Positions 25,828-36,145 of a stretch of 64,000 nucleotides of DNA are shown piece after piece. The stretch covers positions 36,484-100,483 of the forward strand of contig CAITYF010000120.1 in NCBI GenBank assembly GCA_903896545.1. The letters are read 5' to 3'. The DNA comes from an uncultured Myxococcales bacterium (GTDB lineage Bacteria; Myxococcota_A; UBA9042). The notes beneath the pieces are model-generated. The model saw nothing but the letters and a program-made list of their open reading frames with translations. It made no database searches and was not told the DNA's origin. The translations under genes and the position numbers were made by a program. The first letter of the stretch is position 1. Each line of letters begins with the position of its first letter.

Positions 25828-27158
25828 AGCCGCTGATTCCGACATTGCTCGCGTTCGCGGTTCTGGCTGGCTGCAAGCCGCCGGCAACGCCGACCGTCGC
25901 GCCCGCACCGGACACGCAGATTTCGGCCGCGCCGACGCCGACGCCCGTCGTCGCCGTCCCGCCGGCGATCGATCCAACGGTGAGCGTGCTGGAGCTGGCG
26001 CCAGCGCCGTCGGAGCGCGCCGGCTACCAGCGCCCGAAGATCATCGACTTCCACGCGCATTTGAGCTTGGACGGGCAAGAGCGAATCCAGCGCGTGATGC
26101 GGGACAATGGCATCGAGATCATGGTCAACCTGTCGGGCGGCTCGATGCGCCGCGGACCGGAGCAGTGGGTGGAATCCAAGATTCTGGCCGACACGCTCGG
26201 CGGGCACGTGCTCAACTTCATGAATCCGGACTGGTCGGGCTTTGGCGGACCGGAGTGGGGCAAGCGCGAGGCGGAACGTTTGGCAGAAGCGGTGACGCGC
26301 TATGAGTTCCGCGGCCTGAAGATCGCCAAGATTCTGGGTTTGGGCGCGGTGGATGAAGGCACGGGGCAGTTGGTCAAGGTCGACGATCCGCGGCTAAACC
26401 CGCTGTGGCAGAAGTGCGCGGAGTTGGGCGTCCCCGTCACGATCCACGTTGCCGATCCGCGCGCATTCTGGTGGCCGCTCAATCCGGACAACGAGCGGTG
26501 GGACGAACTGAAGGTGCACCCAGGCTGGGCGTACGGGCCGATTCCGCCCGAATTGGCCGCAGAACTGCCGCCACGCCCGAAGCCGCCGTCCTGGGGTGAG
26601 CTCCTCCAGGCTGCCGAGCGGATGTACCGCGCGAACCCGCAGACGATCTTCATCGCGGTGCATTTTGGCAACGCGGCAGAGGACATCGACTACGTCGACG
26701 GACTGCTCGCGCGCAACGACAACGTGCACATCGACCTGGCCGCGCGCGTCGGCGAGTTTGGCCGCCATCCGGCCGACAAGCTGCAGGCCTTCTTCACGAA
26801 GTGGCAAGATCGCATCGTTTTTGGCACGGATATCGGCATTGGCTCGGACTTCCTGATGCTGGGCTCGAACGGCGCGGTCGAGCCACGACTGGCAGACGTC
26901 CGTCCCTTCTACGAGGCGCACTTCCGATTCCTGGAAACCGCCAAGAAGCAGATCGACCATCCGAGTCCGATTCAAGGCAACTGGAAAGTCGACGCGATCG
27001 ACCTGCCCGCCCCTGTGTTGCAGAAGCTTTACCATGACAACGGGAAACTGCTTCTGGATCGCGCGCACCTGAAAGAACTGGCCGCGCGGCCGCACAAGGA
27101 CCTGTCGAAGGTGCCGCTCGGAGTCCCGAACGAAGCGCAGCCGAAAGTGAAGAAGTAG
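25824..27158 (+). CDS. Amidohydrolase-2-family lipoprotein
   Basis: 444 residues. Lipobox AVLAGC (Cys17), a Pro/Thr/Val-rich linker, then a TIM-barrel metal hydrolase: IIDFHAHLS (HxH near residue 76), VTIHVADPRAFWWP, IAVHFGNAAEDIDYV, HIDLAARVGEFGRHP and VFGTDIGIG with the catalytic-metal Asp. These are the motifs of the Amidohydro_2 branch (decarboxylases and lactonases such as ACMSD). Export as a lipoprotein is unusual for this family. The ATGA overlap with scoA implies translational coupling. Confidence 0.85.
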   Translation: MKPLIPTLLAFAVLAGCKPPATPTVAPAPDTQISAAPTPTPVVAVPPAIDPTVSVLELAPAPSERAGYQRPKIIDFHAHLSLDGQERIQRVMRDNGIEIMVNLSGGSMRRGPEQWVESKILADTLGGHVLNFMNPDWSGFGGPEWGKREAERLAEAVTRYEFRGLKIAKILGLGAVDEGTGQLVKVDDPRLNPLWQKCAELGVPVTIHVADPRAFWWPLNPDNERWDELKVHPGWAYGPIPPELAAELPPRPKPPSWGELLQAAERMYRANPQTIFIAVHFGNAAEDIDYVDGLLARNDNVHIDLAARVGEFGRHPADKLQAFFTKWQDRIVFGTDIGIGSDFLMLGSNGAVEPRLADVRPFYEAHFRFLETAKKQIDHPSPIQGNWKVDAIDLPAPVLQKLYHDNGKLLLDRAHLKELAARPHKDLSKVPLGVPNEAQPKVKK

Positions 27159-27161
27159 CCG

Positions 27162-28118
27162 TCAGGGCCCTTTCACCGGCGTGCGGCGCAGGACGAAAAG
27201 TGCGATCGCACCGGAGGCAACCCCGAACCACAACGTACAAAACCGAATCAACAGCGTCGCCAACGTCGCTTCCGGCTTCGCCAGGCTCAGACCCATCGCC
27301 GGGGTCAGCAAGAGCGCGACCATCACCGCCTCCGTCGAGCCCACGCCGCCGGGGAGCATCGACACGGCGCCAAACAGTGTCGCCATGGCGTAAACGACGA
27401 TCGCCGGCCCCAAACCACCTGTCGCGTCGACGCCATTGAGCAGCAACCGAAACGCGATCGCCTCCAAGAGCCACGCCAACGCCGCCAGTGTCACACCTTC
27501 CAAAAGCAGCCGCGGCGCGCAGAGAATCTTGAGAACGCCGTGGACGCGACGCCCCATGACGACGATCTGCGCCAAACGCGGGTGACCTTCGACGCGCGTT
27601 GCCAGCAAGTCCAACGCCCACGGCAGGAGGCGCGGATGCGCAATCGCCAACAAGAAGCCCAGACACAGGCCAAGCACGGCCAGAAAAAGCGCGGTATGCG
27701 CGCCGTACTGCGCCACGCCGATTGCCGCGATTGCCAAAAGCCCGACGACATCGGTGAAGCGTTCGGCCACGACTGAACTCGCCACCTCTGGAATCGGCGT
27801 GCCACGGCGCTGGTTCAAGAGGAAGCCCTTGAAGATCTCGCCCATTTTCCCCGGCGTCACGGTCAGCAGAAAACCGGAAACGAAGACGAGCCACGCCTCA
27901 AACGGGGTGACCAGAATGCCCAGCGCGTGCAGGTAGCGACGAAAGCGAATCGCCCTCAGGGTGTAATTGCCGAGAACCAACGCGCACGCAGGCAGCAAAA
28001 GACCAAACGGAAAGTGCAGCACTGCGGCTTGAAGCTTGTGCAGATCCGCAAAAAGCGCGGCGCCGACCAGCACGAGCGGCAAGAGGAGCAACGCGGTCCA
28101 AAGGGTCTTGCCGTTCAA
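27162..28118 (-). CDS. Flippase-like integral membrane protein (UPF0104/LPG-synthase TM type)
   Basis: 318 residues with about eight hydrophobic helices. Motifs of the MprF-N-terminal/AglD-like family are visible: LRAIRFRRYLHALG, GFLLTVTPGKMGEIFKGFLL, VVAERFTDVVGLL, and the late GAVSMLPGGVGSTEAVMVALL. Members translocate or synthesise polar lipids; this one lacks the soluble aminoacyl-transferase half. Third gene of the minus-strand folK operon, its ATG overlapping the previous stop; it ends 3 bases from the convergent amidohydrolase stop. Confidence 0.85.
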   Translation of the reverse strand: MNGKTLWTALLLLPLVLVGAALFADLHKLQAAVLHFPFGLLLPACALVLGNYTLRAIRFRRYLHALGILVTPFEAWLVFVSGFLLTVTPGKMGEIFKGFLLNQRRGTPIPEVASSVVAERFTDVVGLLAIAAIGVAQYGAHTALFLAVLGLCLGFLLAIAHPRLLPWALDLLATRVEGHPRLAQIVVMGRRVHGVLKILCAPRLLLEGVTLAALAWLLEAIAFRLLLNGVDATGGLGPAIVVYAMATLFGAVSMLPGGVGSTEAVMVALLLTPAMGLSLAKPEATLATLLIRFCTLWFGVASGAIALFVLRRTPVKGP

Positions 28119-28738
28119 GGTGCTGTCTCCGTTGGCACGCGTGGAAGAAGACGCGCGGCGAGAGCGTCGACGCGTGCGAGCTCCACGCGCAGGCGATTGG
28201 CGTCAAACTCGCCGGGACCGCGCCACGTCGGATAGCGCTCGATGACGAAACGCAGATCAGCCGCAAGATCCGTGACGATCCGCGGCTCCAACTCACCCAG
28301 ACGTAAGCCGCCGTGGCCGTCCGCAAGCAGGATCCAGCGCATGTAGGCCCGACAGAAGCGCGTCTCCGCAGCGTCCGGCATCACCTGCAACAACGCGTCG
28401 ACCGCTTGGCGAACTGCGGCGAAGTGCTCCATAAAATCGGGCGCATGGGATGTGCGAACGACCGCGTTGGCCACCAAGCGACGTGCCGATTCGCTCTGCG
28501 CCAGCTCCCGCGGGTCGACGCGCTGCAGGAACTCAACCAGCATCGTCCAGACCTGCTGCTGCGCACCAAGCGCGTTCAGTCCGTCCAGCAGCACGTCGAG
28601 TTCCTCGGTCGGCGGCAGTTCCGCCTCGTGCAGGACGATCGGCGAAAGCGGCTGACCCGCGGGTTGAAACGGCGTCGCGGCCGGCGGGCGGTGCTCGCAC
28701 GCGACGGCAAGCAGCGCCACGGCGATCAAAGCGCGCAT
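28115..28738 (-). CDS. Small helical lipoprotein, unknown function
   Basis: 207 residues. MRALIAVALLAVAC gives a short signal with lipobox and Cys14. The mature part is mainly helical (LDVLLDGLNALGAQQQVWTM; FRCAYMRWILLADG-like segments) with an Arg-rich C-terminus and no catalytic motif. The start at 28738 falls 13 bases inside the end of folK, and its stop overlaps the flippase start as ATGA, so the three are one tight operon. A longer open frame to 28915 is antisense-free but out of frame with folK and is rejected. Confidence 0.7.
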   Translation of the reverse strand: MRALIAVALLAVACEHRPPAATPFQPAGQPLSPIVLHEAELPPTEELDVLLDGLNALGAQQQVWTMLVEFLQRVDPRELAQSESARRLVANAVVRTSHAPDFMEHFAAVRQAVDALLQVMPDAAETRFCRAYMRWILLADGHGGLRLGELEPRIVTDLAADLRFVIERYPTWRGPGEFDANRLRVELARVDALAARLLPRVPTETAP

Positions 28739-29220
28739 GGGGCGATCGTCCAGCGGCGCGTAAGGCCGGCAACCAGGGCGTCGATCGTCTGACCGGAACG
28801 CGCGTCGACAAAATCTGGCGCAACTTCCGCGAGCGGCAACAGCACAAAATCGCGCTGCGCCATGCGCGGGTGCGGCAGTTGCAGGTCCGCCTCGTCCAGG
28901 CGAACGCCTTGCCAATCCAGCAGATCCAGATCGAGCGCGCGCGCGCGGTCCTGACCTTCGCGCAGACGATCACGGCCCAAACTGCGCTCAACGGCCAGCA
29001 GCACCGTGAGCACAGCGTGCGGCTGCAGATCGGTTTCACCCACGCCAACCGCGTTCACAAAGCGCCCGCCGCGCACACCTTCGGCGGGATCGGAATAGAA
29101 AAGCTGGCTCAGGATTGGTTTGCGCAGCGCCAACGCGCCGACGGCGGCCCGCCAACCGTCGCGGACATGCCGCTCTGCGTCGCCCAAATTGGAGCCTAGT
29201 GCAAGGAGAATGCGCGCCAT
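28726..29220 (-). CDS. folK: 2-amino-4-hydroxy-6-hydroxymethyldihydropteridine pyrophosphokinase (HPPK)
   Basis: 164 residues, the usual HPPK size. It pyrophosphorylates the pterin in folate synthesis. ILLALGSNLGDAERHV, FVNAVGVGETDLQP, RDRARALDLDLLDW and LPHPRMAQRDFVLLPLAEVAPDF are the diagnostic blocks. ATG 29220 is preferred because the family starts immediately before ILLALGSN; ATG 29232 adds MRKR. First gene of the folK-lipoprotein-flippase operon. Confidence 0.93.
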   Translation of the reverse strand: MARILLALGSNLGDAERHVRDGWRAAVGALALRKPILSQLFYSDPAEGVRGGRFVNAVGVGETDLQPHAVLTVLLAVERSLGRDRLREGQDRARALDLDLLDWQGVRLDEADLQLPHPRMAQRDFVLLPLAEVAPDFVDARSGQTIDALVAGLTRRWTIAPCAL

Positions 29221-29240
29221 CCGCTTCCGCATCGCCAGAA

Positions 29241-29270
29241 TCGACAGGCGAGTAGGCTGCATGCTACCGT
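29241..29270 (+). promoter_or_regulatory. Probable promoter for the DsbA-like lipoprotein gene
   Basis: TCGACA (29241-29246), 18-base spacer, TACCGT (29265-29270), about 50 bases upstream of ATG 29326. It lies in the divergent region shared with folK. Confidence 0.4.
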
Positions 29271-29325
29271 GTTGCGCCGTTCGCGGCGACCCCCGCGGAC
29301 ATTTGGTTGGAGGAATTTTTACGCG

Positions 29326-30408
29326 ATGAAGTTGCACCACATTCAGCGAATCCCCACTGTTTTTGTGATCTTGGCCTCAGTCTTGGGACTCAACGCGTGC
29401 AAACACGCCGAATCGTCGCAAAGCGCGGCGGTCGAGACCCAAGGCCGCGAGCTGCCGCCTGAGCCAGCGACGCAGCCGTCTTCGGCGACGCCAACGGCGG
29501 CAGCGGCGACCGCGTTGCCCAAAGGCGTGGACGCCAAGGACCTGGACGCCGCCGAAAAGAAGCTCCTGGCGGAAATCTTGGCGGAGCAGTTTGACCCGTG
29601 CGGCAAGCCCCGTTCCTTTGCCAACGCGCTGGAGGCGGGCGATTGCCCCGTGGCATTGCGCCTGACGCAGACGCTGATCACGTACTTGCAGGCGGGCGCC
29701 GGAAAGAAAGCGGCCATCGCGCAGCTTTTGAAAGAAGTGGAGCGCCTGAACACGATCGTGCAGATCGACAATTCGAAGGCGCCGCGGCGCGGTCCGGCCG
29801 ATGCGAAGGTCTCTGTGACCGAATTCAGCGACTTCGAGTGTCCGTTCTGCCGCCGCGCCGTCGGCCCACTGGAAAAGCTGCAGAAGCACTACAACTTCGC
29901 GCTGTATTACCGCTTCTTCCCGCTCAAGTTGGCGCACCCGAACGCCGAAGGAGCGGCGCGGGCCGCGTGGGCGGCACAGCAGCAGGACAAATTTTGGGAA
30001 ATGCACGATCTGATGTTCGCCGCCGCCGATTCGCTCGACTGGGAGTCGGTCAAGAAGCTGGCCGTCAAAGCGGGCGTCGACATGAAGAAGTTCCTCGCCG
30101 ACTTTGAGAGCCCCGCGTCCAAGGCGGCGGTCGACGGCGACGTGAAGGCGGGCGACGACGCCGGTCTGGATGGCACGCCCACGTTCTACGTCAACGGACG
30201 CAAGGCGGAGACGCTAGGCCAGGTACAGGAGCTCGTGCGTGAGCTGATGCAGGCCGGCGGCGCAACGCTTCCGGAGCCGCTGGCTGGTTCGGACTACGGC
30301 CCGTCTGACGCGCCGAAAGCGGCCGCGAAGCACGGCGAAGAGAAACCGGCCGAGAAGCCCGCTGAACCCGCTCCTGCCGCCGCACCCGCCGCCGCACCGG
30401 TCAAGTAG
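29326..30408 (+). CDS. DsbA/thioredoxin-fold lipoprotein
   Basis: 360 residues. A signal sequence ends in LGLNAC (lipidated Cys25). An Ala/Pro/Ser linker and a helical stretch precede a Thioredoxin_4/DsbA-like domain (about 160-305): FSDFECPFCRRAVGPLEKL with the CPFC active site (Cys172, Cys175), and the cis-Pro loop DGTPTFYVNG. It should oxidise or isomerise disulfides in the periplasm, where this window supplies many Cys-rich clients. The C-terminal 45 residues are Ala/Pro/Lys/Glu-rich, like the small lipoproteins near 23 kb. GGAGG lies about 11 bases upstream of the ATG. gmk starts 3 bases later. Confidence 0.87.
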   Translation: MKLHHIQRIPTVFVILASVLGLNACKHAESSQSAAVETQGRELPPEPATQPSSATPTAAAATALPKGVDAKDLDAAEKKLLAEILAEQFDPCGKPRSFANALEAGDCPVALRLTQTLITYLQAGAGKKAAIAQLLKEVERLNTIVQIDNSKAPRRGPADAKVSVTEFSDFECPFCRRAVGPLEKLQKHYNFALYYRFFPLKLAHPNAEGAARAAWAAQQQDKFWEMHDLMFAAADSLDWESVKKLAVKAGVDMKKFLADFESPASKAAVDGDVKAGDDAGLDGTPTFYVNGRKAETLGQVQELVRELMQAGGATLPEPLAGSDYGPSDAPKAAAKHGEEKPAEKPAEPAPAAAPAAAPVK

Positions 30409-30410
30409 TC

Positions 30411-31061
30411 GTGGCTGAAGGCACTCTCCTCGTACTGGTCGGCCCCGCAGGCGCGGGCAAGACGACGCTGGCGCATGTGCTGCAAACGCGCACGCCAGGT
30501 CGTCGCGCGTTCTCCGTGAGCCACACGACCCGCCCGATGCGGCCCAAAGAGATCGACGGCAAGGACTACTATTTTGTCGACCGCCCCGCGTTTGAGACAC
30601 TGCGGGATGCAGGCGGCTTTGCGGAATGGGCGGAAGTCCACGGCAACCTCTACGGCACCTCGCGCGCCGAGATTGCGCGGTTGCTTGGCGACGGCAACAC
30701 AGCGCTTTTTGACATCGACATCGTAGGCGCCCACAACTTGTGGCGGCTGTACCCGGAGCAGGTACGCCTCGCGTTTTTGTTGCCACCGACTTGGCAAGTT
30801 CTGGTCGATCGGCTGCTGAATCGCGGCACGGAGACGCTCGAAATCGTGCGCCGACGGTTGCGCACGGCGCGGCTCGAACTGCACGCGGTGTGTGACTCGC
30901 CCGCCCCTTGGCACGTCGTGGTGAACGACGACCTACAGGTCGCGGCGGATCACCTCGAAGCCCTGCTCGCCGTTCCGCCACCGCCTGCGGAAAACCCGCG
31001 CGCGCACCCCGCCGTTCTGGCGTTCCTGCGCGACGCTGAAGCTGACCCGCGCGCTGCCTAG
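30411..31061 (+). CDS. gmk: Guanylate kinase
   Basis: 216 residues. Phosphorylates GMP to GDP. P-loop GPAGAGKTT (11-19), FSVSHTTRPMRPKEIDGKDYYFV for GMP binding, EWAEVHGNLYGTS, and DIDIVGAHNLW are all family markers; the usual DIDVQGA reads DIDIVGA. The C-terminus is somewhat diverged and ends in a Pro/Ala-rich tail. The start is GTG 30411, 2 bases after the previous stop. Confidence 0.9.
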   Translation: MAEGTLLVLVGPAGAGKTTLAHVLQTRTPGRRAFSVSHTTRPMRPKEIDGKDYYFVDRPAFETLRDAGGFAEWAEVHGNLYGTSRAEIARLLGDGNTALFDIDIVGAHNLWRLYPEQVRLAFLLPPTWQVLVDRLLNRGTETLEIVRRRLRTARLELHAVCDSPAPWHVVVNDDLQVAADHLEALLAVPPPPAENPRAHPAVLAFLRDAEADPRAA

Positions 31062-31119
31062 AACCAGCGCGCACCTGACAACCTTTGAGACCCTGCACGC
31101 AGGGCAGCCAGGCGATGAC

Positions 31120-32704
<1,585 letters not shown>

Positions 32705-32712
<8 letters not shown>

Positions 32713-33853
32713 CTCGAAGCCGACCCAGACCGCACGCGGCTGGCTACAGACGGGACAAGCGCCCAAAGATCGCGTCACTGAAGTTGCACGCGCCTCAGCA
32801 CTGCTGAGCGGACAAATTCCGCCGATTCCCGCTGCGCTGCAGCCGGCGCTGCAGCCCGACGTAGAGATGGCCCTGCTAGTTGAGGCGGATACCCGCGGGC
32901 TCCTCGGACTCGTGGACTTGCTGGCGGAACACGCCGTGGCCAAACCGGTGACCAAGCACGCCCGCAAGCTGCTCTTTCGCGCCAAACAGCGCGGCATCGC
33001 AGTGCCAGAACGCGTGCAAACGCGCGCTCCGGTCAGCCTCGCGGCGCGACCAGAGCCACTGCCGTCCTACGCGTCTACGTTTGATGCAGATGGCAATCAG
33101 CTGCTGATGCTGGGCGGCTGGGCGACGGCGGAAGGCTCGTGGTGCCTGGCGGGCTTCGTCCACGACACCGATGGCCTGCATTCCGTGTATTTCATGCCGC
33201 ACCTGTCCCGCACGGCGCATCGCGAGATCGTCGACAAGATGCGCGGCAGCTTTCACGGCGAAGTCGTTGAAGTGCCAGAAGCTTTCGCCGCGAGTCGGCT
33301 GCGTTGGGGCACCGATCGCCGCGACGCACGGCAGGTCGGCTGGGAAGGCGATCAAGCTGACGCACGGCGGATCCTCGCAGACGTCGAACCGCTGGGCGAG
33401 ATCGAGTTCAATCTGCACGCTGAAGACGAGGCGTTGCTGACCGCGCACTTGCAGGCCAACGACGTTCTGTGCCCCGTCACGGCCGACCTGTTGGACGCCC
33501 GCGCGCTGCGCAAAGCCTGCACCACAGCCTTGGCTGACCCGATCAAGGCCACGCGCGACGACGCCGCGCAAGAAGGCGCGCTGATCGAAGCGCTCGACGC
33601 GTGGGTGAACGCCTGGTTCGACACAGATCGCCGCGCGACGTATGCGGGACGTCTGGAGATCGAAGCTTGGCTGCGTCACCAGATGAACCAGCGAGACGAG
33701 ATGCTGCGGTCGCTGGCCGTGGCGCGGTTGATGCGCGATTTGTCGCAACCAGTGCTTGCAGCGCCCGTCTTTGCTTACACGACGCGCAAGCAACTCAGCA
33801 CAGCGGTCCTGTTCACGTGGCAGATCGCCGCGGAAGTGGGCGGAACACCATGA
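32705..33853 (+). CDS. Conserved-looking cytoplasmic protein of unknown function
   Basis: 382 residues. I do not recognise a family. It has no signal peptide or membrane helix. An N-terminal helical region (TRGLLGLVDLLAEHAVAKPV) is followed by a central beta-rich part (LLMLGGWATAEGSWCLAGFVHDTDG) and a helical C-terminus ending in YTTRKQLSTAVLFTWQIAAEVG. It overlaps gltX by 8 bases and overlaps the thiolase start as ATGA, so it is translated as part of that operon. Normal codon use supports a real gene. Confidence 0.7.
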
Positions 33854-35049
33854 GCAACGCAGTTTTCGTCGTCGACGCCGCACGGACCGCCATTGGTCGA
33901 TTTGGCGGGGGCTTGGCTACCGTTCGCCCCGACGATCTCGCGGCCCACGTGCTCCGCGCACTTCTCGAGCGCAGTAACGTGCTGCCCGAAGCAGTCGACG
34001 AAGTCGTGCTCGGTTGTGCGAACCAAGCTGGCGAAGACAACCGCAACGTCGCGCGCATGGCTGTGCTGGCCGCTGGCATGCCCTATGAGGTGCCGGCGTA
34101 CACGATCAACCGGCTGTGTGCGTCGGGCTTGGATGCCGTGCACGCCGGCTGTCGTCTCATCGCGCTGGGCGAGGCCGATATCGTGCTCGCCGGTGGCGTC
34201 GAGAGCATGTCACGCGCGCCGTGGTCCGTGCCCAAGCCGTTCACCGACCCGCCGCGGGGCAACAACACGATGTACGACACCGCGCTGGGCTGGCGTTACC
34301 CCAATCCGAAGCTTGAAGCGCGGTTCCCGTTGGAAGCGATGGGCGAAACGGCAGAAAATGTTGCGGAGAAGTTTGCGATCGACCGGGAGTCGCAGGATCG
34401 TTTTGCCGTCGCGAGTCACGAGAAAGCCGTAAGCGCCCAAGCTAACGGACGTTTTGCCGATGAGTTGGTGTCGATTCAGACCGCTTCTGGCAAGACAACG
34501 GCGACGATCGCCGCCGACGAATGCCCGCGCGCCGACTCCAATTTGCCCGCACTGGCCAAACTTCGCCCCGCTTTTCGCGCCGGTGGCAGTGTAACGGCGG
34601 GCAACAGTTCAACGTTGAATGACGGCGCCGCTGGGTTGCTCTTGTGCTCCGAAGCCGCGGCAAAACGTCATGGTTTTCAACCCATTGCGCGGTGGATTGG
34701 CGGAGCCGCCGCTGGCGTTGATCCGCGCTTCATGGGCATCGGTCCTGTCCCCGCAGTCGCGAAGCTTCTTGCGCGCATCGGCTGGGCGTGGTCCGACGTC
34801 AGTCTCGTCGAACTGAATGAAGCTTTCGCCGCCCAATCGCTGGCCGTGCTGCAGCAGTGGCCTATCGATCGCGCACTGGTTAACGTCAACGGCGGCGCGA
34901 TCGCGCTGGGCCACCCGCTAGGCTCATCGGGCGCGCGCATCGCGGGCACGTTGATCCACGAAATGCGACGTCGCAACGCCAAACGCGGGCTGGCGTCCCT
35001 GTGCGTGGGCGTTGGTCAGGGCGTCGCTTCCGCGTTTGAGTTGGTCTAG
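33850..35049 (+). CDS. Acetyl-CoA acetyltransferase (thiolase)
   Basis: 399 residues. Condenses or cleaves (aceto)acetyl-CoA, or a longer 3-ketoacyl-CoA. The nucleophile is Cys90 in NRLCASGLDAV; GGVESMSRAP, VNVNGGAIALGHPLGSSGAR (catalytic His) and CVGVGQG (second Cys, about 385) complete the site. The NEAFAAQ motif is present. The MGYDT/MYDTALGWR region with PNPKL resembles PcaF/PhaA-type biosynthetic and beta-ketoadipyl thiolases. ATG 33850 overlaps the preceding stop as ATGA. Convergent, 3 bases from the TPR gene. Confidence 0.93.
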   Translation: MSNAVFVVDAARTAIGRFGGGLATVRPDDLAAHVLRALLERSNVLPEAVDEVVLGCANQAGEDNRNVARMAVLAAGMPYEVPAYTINRLCASGLDAVHAGCRLIALGEADIVLAGGVESMSRAPWSVPKPFTDPPRGNNTMYDTALGWRYPNPKLEARFPLEAMGETAENVAEKFAIDRESQDRFAVASHEKAVSAQANGRFADELVSIQTASGKTTATIAADECPRADSNLPALAKLRPAFRAGGSVTAGNSSTLNDGAAGLLLCSEAAAKRHGFQPIARWIGGAAAGVDPRFMGIGPVPAVAKLLARIGWAWSDVSLVELNEAFAAQSLAVLQQWPIDRALVNVNGGAIALGHPLGSSGARIAGTLIHEMRRRNAKRGLASLCVGVGQGVASAFELV

Positions 35050-35052
35050 AAG

Positions 35053-35742
35053 CTAGTTCGCTTCAACAAGCGCCGCGAGCCGCTCTTCAAACAGCAACTC
35101 CAGCTCCTCGATCTCCGAACCTTCGATCAGATCGCGCTCCAGATTGCGCAAGTAGACCGCAACCGTTCCGTGATCGAGCAGATCGAGCGAGCGGCTCAGC
35201 ATGCGCCCGCCGTCCGCCTTCTTGGGAATCTCTTCAAAAACTGCGGTCAGCTTCAGACCTTCCTTGGCGATCTGCCGCAGGACGCGCTGAATCGCCTGAC
35301 GCGCCGCACCGCGTTCATACCGCGCCGGTGCCGGCATCGCCGGGTCCACGTCGGCCGCGGCCGCGTACCGCTCATCCGCCTCTGCAAACCGCCCTTGCAG
35401 CTCCAACGCCAGCGCTTCCGCACGCAGAAGTCGCGGATCTTCGCTGTCGATCGCGCGCGCCACTTCCAGTTCGATCCGGCTCGCGTCAAACCGGCCCAGA
35501 TCGGCGAGCAGCTCCGCGCGCCACGTGTACGCTTCCAGCCAATCCGGATCCAACTTCACATATTGGGCCAACGCTTTCAAAGCTTCATCATACGCGCCAG
35601 CCGCGACATGCGCGTCGGCAAGCCACGCCCATAAGTCGGGATCGCCCGCCATGTCCGTCCGCAGCTTCAAGCAGAAAGCCACGGCTTCCGCAGGGTTTTC
35701 GTCCAACAGGTACTCGATCTCTTCAATATCGCTGCGCCGCAT
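35053..35742 (-). CDS. TPR-repeat protein
   Basis: 229 residues, cytoplasmic. At least three TPR units are visible (DPDLWAWLADAHVAAGAYDEALKALAQY; WLEAYTWRAELLADLGRFDAS; RLLRAEALALELQGRFAEADERY), followed by a C-terminal segment (FEEIPKKADGGRMLSRSL...EELELLFEERL) that faintly resembles the minimal-zincin (PF06262-like) domain seen behind TPRs in related bacteria, but without an HExxH motif. Likely a protein-protein adaptor. Confidence 0.75.
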   Translation of the reverse strand: MRRSDIEEIEYLLDENPAEAVAFCLKLRTDMAGDPDLWAWLADAHVAAGAYDEALKALAQYVKLDPDWLEAYTWRAELLADLGRFDASRIELEVARAIDSEDPRLLRAEALALELQGRFAEADERYAAAADVDPAMPAPARYERGAARQAIQRVLRQIAKEGLKLTAVFEEIPKKADGGRMLSRSLDLLDHGTVAVYLRNLERDLIEGSEIEELELLFEERLAALVEAN

Positions 35743-35847
35743 GAAACCTCCGGTCGTTCTGGCCGCGCATCACAGCACTTTGCCGCAGCGCACGTCAACG
35801 TCATGTGTCTGCCTTGTGTCTCTTGTGCAGCATCGATTTTGGACTAC

Positions 35848-35876
35848 TTGACCCCACTTCCAGCGAATGTTATCTA
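35848..35876 (+). promoter_or_regulatory. Sigma70-type promoter upstream of the motor operon
   Basis: TTGACC (35848-35853), 17-base spacer, TATCTA (35871-35876). The predicted start near 35883 leaves a leader of about 260 bases before the TolQ-type gene. Confidence 0.45.
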
Positions 35877-35882
35877 GCCCGC

Positions 35883-35992
35883 GGTCAGCACGTCCTCTGG
35901 GCGGGCAGGCTGCCGTGTTCTCGTTCCCCCACCAAGCGGTGAAGGAACGAACCCCGGCAGCGCGGTTTCACCACCGCGCGGGCTGTTTTCTC
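35883..35992 (+). ncRNA. Candidate structured leader or small RNA
   Basis: Two strong stem-loops lie here: CGTTCC(35922-35927)/GGAACG(35944-35949) with an inner CACC/GGTG stem, and GCGCGGT(35960-35966)/ACCGCGC(35973-35979) with loop TTCACC. The second is followed within 7 bases by TTTTCTC, giving an imperfect terminator shape. This could be a small RNA, an attenuator for the motor operon, or chance. No known riboswitch motif was recognised. Confidence 0.3.
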
Positions 35993-36145
35993 AACGGTCT
36001 GGCGACAGATCGCGGGCGGCGGCGAGCGGCAACAGGCTCAAGTGAGTGCAGGGCTCATCTGTTGCGCATCAACCGGGGTCTCGGACCCCTCTGGACAGAC
36101 CGGGAATGACCCCGTTCGCCAGGGACACTAAGGAGCAGAAAACCG

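Larger units (their letters stand above)
35743..36145 (+). other. 403-base intergenic region upstream of the TolQ-type gene
   Basis: No convincing coding frame. It holds a sigma70-type promoter (35848-35876), a structured stretch with two stem-loops (35922-35979), a short T tract at 35986, and the AAGGAG ribosome site (36130-36135) of the TolQ-type gene. The first 100 bases are the upstream side of the divergent TPR gene. Confidence 0.5.
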
